Shown here one piece after another: positions 57,530 to 64,000 of a stretch of DNA of 64,000 nucleotides. This DNA is from Anaeramoeba flamelloides. Lineage: Eukaryota > Metamonada > Anaeramoebidae. Made by a program: the position numbers and the translations under genes. Positions within the stretch are counted from its first letter, which is position 1. The number at the start of each line of letters is the position of its first letter. The notes beneath the pieces were generated by a model. The model ran no database searches. It was not told where the DNA came from and saw nothing but the letters and a program-made list of their open reading frames with translations. The DNA is taken from NCBI GenBank assembly GCA_027625915.1, contig JANTQA010000012.1, positions 589,001-653,000 on the forward strand, in the 5' to 3' direction.

Positions 57530-58245
57530 CTTATTCAGTCAAAGAGCGCCAGTTTTATTGAAGAAATAGAACATATTTCCTGAGTTTATTCATTATTCTT
57601 CTCAGAATAAATTCGCAAGTTTTAGATCTGATCAAGTTTTATACTTTAATCAATTTTCATTTGTTAGTTTTTTGCTTTTTGCTTTTTTTTTTGATTTTAT
57701 TTTATTTTTTTTTTATTTACTTTTGTTTTAAACATTCAATTTTAATTAAAATGATTAAAACTCCAAATTAACTTTCAGAATATTGAAAATTTTTTATTTC
57801 TTTTTATATTCAGATCGTTACAATTATTTAAAAAATATTATTCTCAACAATGTGAATTTTCTGAACAAATTGAGAAATTTTGCACAATGTGTTTCAATTG
57901 GAATTGGTCCCAAAAAAATTTTTTAACAATGTTTTTTTGTTGAAATTTATGGTTTGTTCAGGCAATTCTATTAGGAATATCAACTTTAATCTCAAGTTAA
58001 TTATATCCATTATTTCTAAACATTCGTAAGCCATTTGATTCTTGAAAAAATAATGGATTTTTCATCATTAGCCTGGTATCTTTGAGTCATACGGAGTTTA
58101 TATAGTTTTTTAGTCTGAAAATTATCTGTTTTTGATTTATCTTATGAGTTTTTATTCACTATTCAAACCCAGTAGTAATAATTAGATAGGTTGGTTTATG
58201 GACAAAGTAATCAATTTACCAGAGTTATTCATACATTTATACATA
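57485..58245. other. Non-coding stretch
   Basis: It starts with a TA microsatellite. At 57532 a TTCAGTCAAAGAGCGCCAG motif resembles an end of element H, without a matching partner nearby. No gene. Confidence 0.45.
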
Positions 58246-58940
58246 ACTATTTTCCAGTCAAAGGGGACCAGTTATAATGGGTGAATTACATGTGTTTAAA
58301 GTGTTTGCATAGATATTAGAAGAAAAATTTTATTTTGGAAATTATCAAAATTGAAATCATTTTTTCACATTTTTTTTTTTTTTCCATTTTTTTTTTAAGA
58401 CGTAATTCATTTGCAAAAAATTTTTTATTGCAAGATCAATAGTCACTTGGTAAAAGCGTATTATTCTAATGTTATTAAAACAGTAAAAAAGATTGTTGAG
58501 AAATGATATTGATTTCTATTGAAATTTTATTCAATCTTTGATCCAGATATTTGATTAATAAATGTGAAAAATTTTCACTTCATTTTTATTTCCTTTTTCA
58601 AATAGAGACCACAAATCCCAACAAACTTCGTTTGGTGACTTAATTTCTCAATGAAAAGTCTTGAAAAGTGAAGTGAAAAATGTTTCCTATTTATTATTCA
58701 AAGACCAGTAGAAGTTCAAAACGAACATTGTTGTTTTTCTCAATGGGGACTAAGAATTTGAGTTTTTCAAATTTTTAAGAAAATATATTGATTAATTAGT
58801 TTTCTTATAGATGAGAATCAACAATTCTTTGAGGTATATTATTCTGTTTATTTCTTATTTGTTCTTCAAAGGTCAAATATATAAAATAATTGATATTTGA
58901 AAAAAAGGATTTTTTTTATATACCCCTTTGACTTAAACAA
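58246..58940. mobile_element. Element H, copy 2 (inverted)
   Basis: It is the reverse complement of 51489-52178, including the inner palindromic element S (58541-58712). Ends TTTTCCAGTCAAAGGGGACC and CCCCTTTGACTTAAA. Confidence 0.8.
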
Positions 58941-58955
58941 AGTTTATAATTGACC

Positions 58956-59156
58956 TACAGTCAGTTTCACTTTTAAGGCACAAACTTTCAACGGAATTTA
59001 AGGCACAAAAAAATCACAAATTAAGGCACAAAATTTGGAATTTTTTTTTTTACAATTTATTTTTACTAGAATCTGAATTTTGTGCTTTAATTTGAGATTT
59101 TTTTTATGCCTTAAATTTCGTTAAAAGTTTCTGTCTTAAAAGTGAAACTGACTGTA
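58956..59156. mobile_element. MITE family L, copy 5
   Basis: 201 bp between TA dinucleotides. CAGTCAGTTTCACTTTTAAG left end and mirrored right end. It lies 16 bp after element H copy 2. Confidence 0.9.
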
Positions 59157-60177
59157 AATGAAAAAATAATTTGATAAATATCTAATTCGGTGTATTTTTA
59201 AGACTTGATACAAAAGTTTTGGTTTTTGAGTTGAACAAAAAATAAAAAGCAAAAAACAAAAAAAGTTCACATTTAACTGAAAAATCTTCTATTTTAATCT
59301 ATTGATAAAAGATTGTTTGAAACTTAATGTAGATCTACAAGGAAATCATGAATTTTGTGATGTATTTGAAGAATTATTTTAGAACATCCATTTTTAAGTC
59401 AACAATTAAATACTAATATTTGAATTATATATCGTACAAAATTTTCACTTCCTTTTCCATATTTTTCTTTATAGATAGAATTATCAAAGAAGGTGGTTTC
59501 AATTTGTGGTTTATCTAGAAAAGATAAATTGAAAATAAAGTGAAATTTTTCCCCATTCGTTAGTATAAATATGAATGTTGTAAAAAATTGAGTTTTTACA
59601 AATTTAGAGGTCAATGAAGAGTTCCATGCATTTCCATTAATTTTGGATACATTAAATAGAATATCTGGTTATTTTAATAGAATAATAATAATTTTAATCA
59701 AACAATAGTTTGGTGAATACCAATCTTTCAATTTTTTAAGGGAATAGTCTCTATTATTTTTTTTTTGATCAATTTCTAAAAAAGGATTCCTTCTCTAGAA
59801 ATATATTTAAAATTGTAAATAAATAGGGGTTTTCAAATCTTAGTAATTGGCAAAAAATTTTCTCAATCTCAATTAGATTTAGGTAAAAAAAATTCTTGGA
59901 GATTCGTACTTTAAAAAAAATCTTTTTTTAAACAAAATATTTGTGTTCACGAAATGATTTTATATTGAAAACCCATTCAAGCTTAAAATCCAAAATGGAA
60001 TTTTCCTTTACTATAACCAAAATTTGGATAAATGTAGGAAACTCTTTATTTATCTCTAAAATTGTAATAGATCTATTTTTTTATATTAAAAAAAAAATTC
60101 AATTGAACCAAACAAAAATATTTTAAATTATATAAAAAATTGAAAAATTAAAATTTTAAAAAATTTTAAAATTGATA
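59157..60177. other. Non-coding stretch with palindromic element S
   Basis: Element S copy at about 59412-59585 (AAAATTTTCACTTCCTTTTC and a mirrored arm). The remaining sequence has no recognised gene. The first part of the LINE could have lain here but is not recognisable. Confidence 0.5.
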
Positions 60178-61790
60178 TATTTTTTTTCCAATTGAAAATA
60201 TTAAAAACACTATCAAAAAATTAAAAAATATTTCAGTTAAAGGATTTTAAAAAATTGAGGATTTAAAATATATTCGTGATGATGAAATCATTCCAAATCT
60301 TGACAAAAATGAAAATAAAAATTATGAAAAATTTTTAATTACAACTCAAAATATATTTAATAATTGGTTGTTTAATCCTAATAAGAATAATATTGAGTAT
60401 ATTAAAAAAAGATCAATTTTATTTATACTTAAAAAAGGAAATGAAGGGTTAGATTTGAATTATCAACCAATTTCAATTAATCAAAGTTTACCAAGATTAT
60501 TTCTTAAAATGTTATATAAACTAATTGAACCTTGTTGGGAATTTATTCACCAATCACAGTTTGGATTTATAAAAAAATATGATACCCGAATTGCAGTTTT
60601 AAATTTCTTAAATACTTATAATAATATAAAATCAAATAATGAAAATGATAATAATAAAACATATATTATAATGATTGATATAGCAAAATTTTTTGATTCA
60701 ATCAGTTTTAAAATAATTAGAAAAACAATAAAAAAATTTATTTTAAATAAAATTATTCAAAAATTTTTAATAAAATATTATCAAGGATAAGGGCTTGGTA
60801 TATTTCATCGGGACCCATTATCACCTAGTTTATTTGCTCTAATTTCACATTTTCTTGTATTAAAAATAATATCTTTAACAGACCATTGTCAAATGTTTGC
60901 AGATGATTTAATCTTAATTATAAAAGGAAATAAAATTCATTTAAATCAAAAATTAAATTCAATTTATGAAATTATTATTCAATTTGGATTGAAACCAAAT
61001 AAAGAGAAAAAAGTTATTTCAAAAGATTTAAAAAAGATTAAATATTTAGGTATCTATTTAGATAAAATTTCACATATAGTTTATAATTTAAAAAAGGCTA
61101 AAGAAACATATAGTAACTGTAAACAATTATTCAATAACAATTCTCTCAATAATAATTTGAAAATTAGATTATTTAAATCTTTTATTTTAAGTCAATTAAC
61201 ATAGGGATTAGAAATTTTTAACGATGAAATAAAAACTTTTAATTATTTAAATTCTTGGATTAATACAGCCATTACTGAAATATGTAAAATGGACAGAAAT
61301 ACACCAATTCTTATTTATAAAACAGAATTTAAAATTGAAAATATGGTAATTTCAGTAAATAAAAAAAAATTCAAATTCAAAAAAAAATTAAAAAATTTAT
61401 TTCTTTTTTCATCAGAAAAATTAATAAAATTTAATCAACGAACCAACAATAAAATTAACTGGAATTCAAAAGATTTAATTGAATTAAAAAAGAAATCTAT
61501 AAATACACATGCAATGGATTATTGAATTCCAAGAGCTGGGAAGTGCAAAAATACTTCACAATAGTAAGAAACCAAAATTCATTATTCACAACTCAAAGAT
61601 ATTTAAGTTATCCATCAAGCACAACAATCCTAAAATTCAGAACATTTGCGAATTGCTTAAACAGATATTACTATGTAATTAATAAAAATTCGAGTAAATT
61701 TTGTCCTTTATGTTTAAAATATAAGCAAAAGGAAGTTATAGAAAATATTGATCATTTTTTGTGGGTATGACCTTTCTATGAAAATAATAG
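60178..61790 (+). pseudogene. Non-LTR retrotransposon (LINE) reverse transcriptase, decayed and 5'-truncated
   Basis: One frame, with a few stops, carries in order: a pre-RT segment (PIENIKNTIKKLKNISVKGF), LNYQPISINQSLPRLFLKML, the YIIMIDIAKFFDSIS region with the first catalytic Asp, the DPLSPSLFAL turn, and FADDLILI with the two catalytic Asp. After these come the GLKPNKEKK thumb region and an extension. Stops lie at about 60251, 60788 (TAA) and 61202 (TAG). After about 61520 the homology continues in another frame with a Cys/His motif (FCPLCLKYKQKE, DHFLW), as seen near the C terminus of many LINE proteins. No endonuclease domain was recognised upstream and no target-site duplication was identified. 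Confidence 0.85.
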
Positions 61791-62347
61791 ATTAATATTT
61801 CTGAATAAATTAAATGAAAGAAGCTTATATGAAATAATTTAAACCAAAACAGTTTATTGTTATATTAATTAATTAATAATCGTGAAATCTATGATTTTTC
61901 GCTTAAATTTCTGAAAGGAAATTTAAGTATAAGGACAACTAGAGTGTAATTTACACTTCTTCAATAATAATAAAAAAAATAAATCTATTTTTTTTTTACA
62001 ACATTCTATATTGACACTTGTGTTTAGAATTTAAATAACAGTCTATGAAAAATTGAAAATCTTAACTTTCGGGTCTAATTTATTTTAGGTTCGTTTTCTA
62101 AACATAAAAATCAATTTTATTTTTGTTTCAAAGTTTCAAAATCCAAAGATCTAGAAAAAAATCTTTTTTTCAGGAATATTGAGACAATCAAATATATTAT
62201 CAAAATAAGTAAAATGTATCCACCGTCTAGAGGAATATTGGAATTTTATCTTCTATGAGAAAGGAAATACAATTTTTTAAAGAGAAAATTCCTTTAAAAA
62301 AATGTTGATTAAATGAAAGACAAAATATACTGATAATTATTGTTTCT
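61791..62347. other. Non-coding stretch with an inverted end of repeat K
   Basis: 61878-61962 is the reverse complement of the first 85 bases of repeat K (GAGTGTAATTTACACTTC). The rest shows no recognised feature. Confidence 0.5.
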
Positions 62348-63386
62348 TTAACTTTTACAATCCCTGAAATTTGAAAATATATTACATGATTTGTGTGTGG
62401 TGGCTTGTTAATTTGGTTGTCTTCTAATCGATTTCTGAATTAGTAAGGGTTTTAAGAGTTATTCAAAAAGGCAATTTTTGACAATTTATGGTTTTTTTTT
62501 TTCTCAAATCCAAATTGAAGAATATAAGATTAATAGATTGGTTGGTGTTTAAGAGTAAATTTTTATTTTTGGGTTCTAGAAGAAAATTTCGTTTTACAAT
62601 GGTAAATAACCCGTGTTAACAACCTTTAACCCATTACTAAAATTTAATCAATTTTTTTTTTTTTCAACTTGAGGGTATTTGAAGACCAGAAGGCACTTAT
62701 ATATGCTTGGTATCGATTCAAATTTACTTTAGAGGTTATATCTTTGATTAATCAAAATGGTTCAATTATATTAAATACTTTTGTTTCAAAAATTTCGTCA
62801 TATTTACAAAATTTGTGAGATGAAAAGATTTTTTTCTAAAAAAATTCAAAAAAATGAAATTTTTCTCATTATTTTGTAAAAAAATAATATTATAATCATT
62901 CCATATCTTCATAATTCTTTTTTAAAATTAATTTAAAGACTCCTATTTCTTGTTTATATACTGTTTTCATTCCATTGATTTGTTTCTTTTATTTCTACAG
63001 TCAACCACTCTTTTTTGCATGAGTTAGATTTTAGTAATGGGTTCAAATAAAAAACTTTGGTTATTTACACCACTGTACTTTTTTGTCAATTAACTAAATG
63101 AAGAAAATTTTTTTTTTTAAAAACTCCCCATAAAACCAAATCTAATTGTAAATTTTAATCAACTACCTACAAACCACATTTTTTTTATTACTTAACTTCC
63201 GATATATTAGTCTTATATTCTTCAATTCAGATTTGGAAAAAAAAAATAGTCCAAGAATTCCCTTTTTGAACCACTATTAAAACCCATACTAATTCAGAAG
63301 ATCGATCAGACAACAACCAAATGAACAAATCACTACACCCAACCCAAGATAATCTTTTATCAAATTTCAGGGATGGTAAACCTTAA
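62348..63386. mobile_element. TTAA-flanked element J with long inverted repeats, interrupted by MITE C
   Basis: TTAA at both ends. Left ACAATCCCTGAAATTTGA and right TCAAATTTCAGGGATGG are the outer parts of inverted repeats of about 230-290 bp, for example TAATTTGGTTGTCTTC against GACAACAACCAAATGA. MITE C occupies the loop (62595-63077). Without it the element is about 555 bp, nearly all hairpin. Confidence 0.8.
62595..63077. mobile_element. MITE family C, copy 2, nested in element J
   Basis: 483 bp between TA dinucleotides, similar along its length to 8468-8951. Right end GGTTATTTACACCACTG; the left end has decayed slightly (CAATGGTAAATAACCC). Confidence 0.85.
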
Positions 63387-64000
63387 AGATTTTGTTTAGG
63401 TTTGAGAATAAAAACATTTTTCGTAATACCAAAAACTTGGAAGGAAAATCCTCAAACAAAATTTAAAAACATTATTTTTATTGCCTCATGCTTTTTTTCT
63501 GTTTACTTTATCGACATGTATATACTTAACATTGTTGGTAACTCAGGAATATTTCAAAAGGAAGCAAAAAATAAGTGTAATAAGAGGATTTCGAATTTCG
63601 GACACCTTCAGTCAAATTTAGAATTGGTTTGTCAAAAAAAATGTTGTTTCTCAAATTGACAAAATGTCGAAAAAAAGACCCATAACTTATTTTTAAATAT
63701 AATTTCCTTAGATAACATTCTTTAAGATCAATAAATATATTTTTGTTCACCAAACATTTTCTGGACCAAATATTTGATTCAGTTTGTCCTGTAAGGTGGT
63801 AAAATTTTTTTATGTTTTTCTTTTTTAAATTCTGGAATATTGAGTTTCATTTAGTGTTTGAGTTTCATTCAAGGTGTAGAATCAAAAAGTATCAAATAAA
63901 TATACTACAAAACCAGTTGTAATCTTTTTCTTTTTCAACTACTTTTTATAAAAGAAAAATAATTTAAAAATGAAGTGAAACATTTTACACATTTCTTTAT
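63387..64000. other. Non-coding right edge
   Basis: No recognised gene. The last 50 bases (AATGAAGTGAAACATTTTAC) resemble an arm of palindromic element S cut by the window edge. Confidence 0.45.

Noticed and set aside
60178-61790. Alternative genetic code to explain in-frame stops in the reverse transcriptase
   Set aside because: All three stop codons are used normally at the ends of the intact genes here. The element also has a frame change, so decay is the simpler explanation.
63402-63659. 85-codon frame near the right edge
   Set aside because: It needs a non-ATG start, overlaps an antisense frame, and shows no recognisable motif.
1-64000. tRNA, rRNA or other structured RNA genes
   Set aside because: A visual search for tRNA-like B-box sequence and rRNA-like blocks found nothing convincing. 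A covariance-model scan would be needed to exclude small RNAs.
1-64000. Retrovirus-like, LTR or capsid-bearing elements
   Set aside because: No direct long terminal repeats or related protein motifs were seen. The only reverse transcriptase is of LINE type.

Overview
Organism and style. The window is very AT-rich eukaryotic DNA. Its non-coding sequence is saturated with homopolymers and microsatellites, and its genes are RCC1-repeat/BTB and ankyrin/BTB proteins with Lys-Glu (KEKE), poly-Asn and poly-Asp low-complexity tracts. It uses TAA/TAG/TGA stops and GT-AG introns. This combination (RCC1 plus double-BTB paralogues, KEKE tails, transposon-rich AT DNA) resembles free-living anaerobic amoebae of the Anaeramoeba type. 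That assignment is recall plus inference; another amoeboid protist is possible. No bacterial operon, rRNA, tRNA, CRISPR array, retrovirus-like or Polinton-like element was recognised.

Layout. (1) 163-1227 is the last exon of an RCC1-BTB gene whose first exon lies left of the window. (2) 1.2-11.6 kb is intergenic and packed with DNA-transposon remnants, including a 2.5-kb element with CGCGAT subterminal repeats that is itself hit by a TTAA-flanked element. (3) 11852-18813 is an RCC1-BTB gene with exons about 5.3 kb apart. (4) 19-22 kb is repeats. (5) 22152-30594 on the minus strand is a giant ankyrin gene followed by an ankyrin/double-BTB reading frame. The two frames are separated only by a 1-nt phase change at an A14 run and are probably one gene of about 2,800 codons. 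(6) 31-36 kb is gene-poor. (7) 36211-37285 is a decayed orphan second exon. (8) 39986-45722 and 50089-54435 are two more two-exon RCC1-BTB genes. (9) 55.5-64 kb holds a decayed Tc1-type transposon, MITEs, a decayed LINE reverse transcriptase and nested inverted-repeat elements.

How it fits together. The window is a local array of RCC1-double-BTB paralogues, all on the plus strand. Each has exon 1 ending in phase 1 inside a Gly codon, and exon 2 starting two bases later in that codon. The introns share a core that grew through independent insertions at TTAA and TA sites. BTB/RCC1 and BTB/ankyrin proteins typically act as substrate adaptors for cullin-3 ubiquitin ligases or as signalling scaffolds. 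The second BTB is nearly invariant between paralogues while the RCC1 loop residues vary, which suggests a constant adaptor module with a diversifying binding face (inference).

The most notable observations are the split giant ankyrin gene, the interchangeable phase-1 exons with poly(A)-adjacent acceptors, at least four element families with TTAAGG ends (two of them in the same ancestral intron site), and several families of short palindromic repeats.
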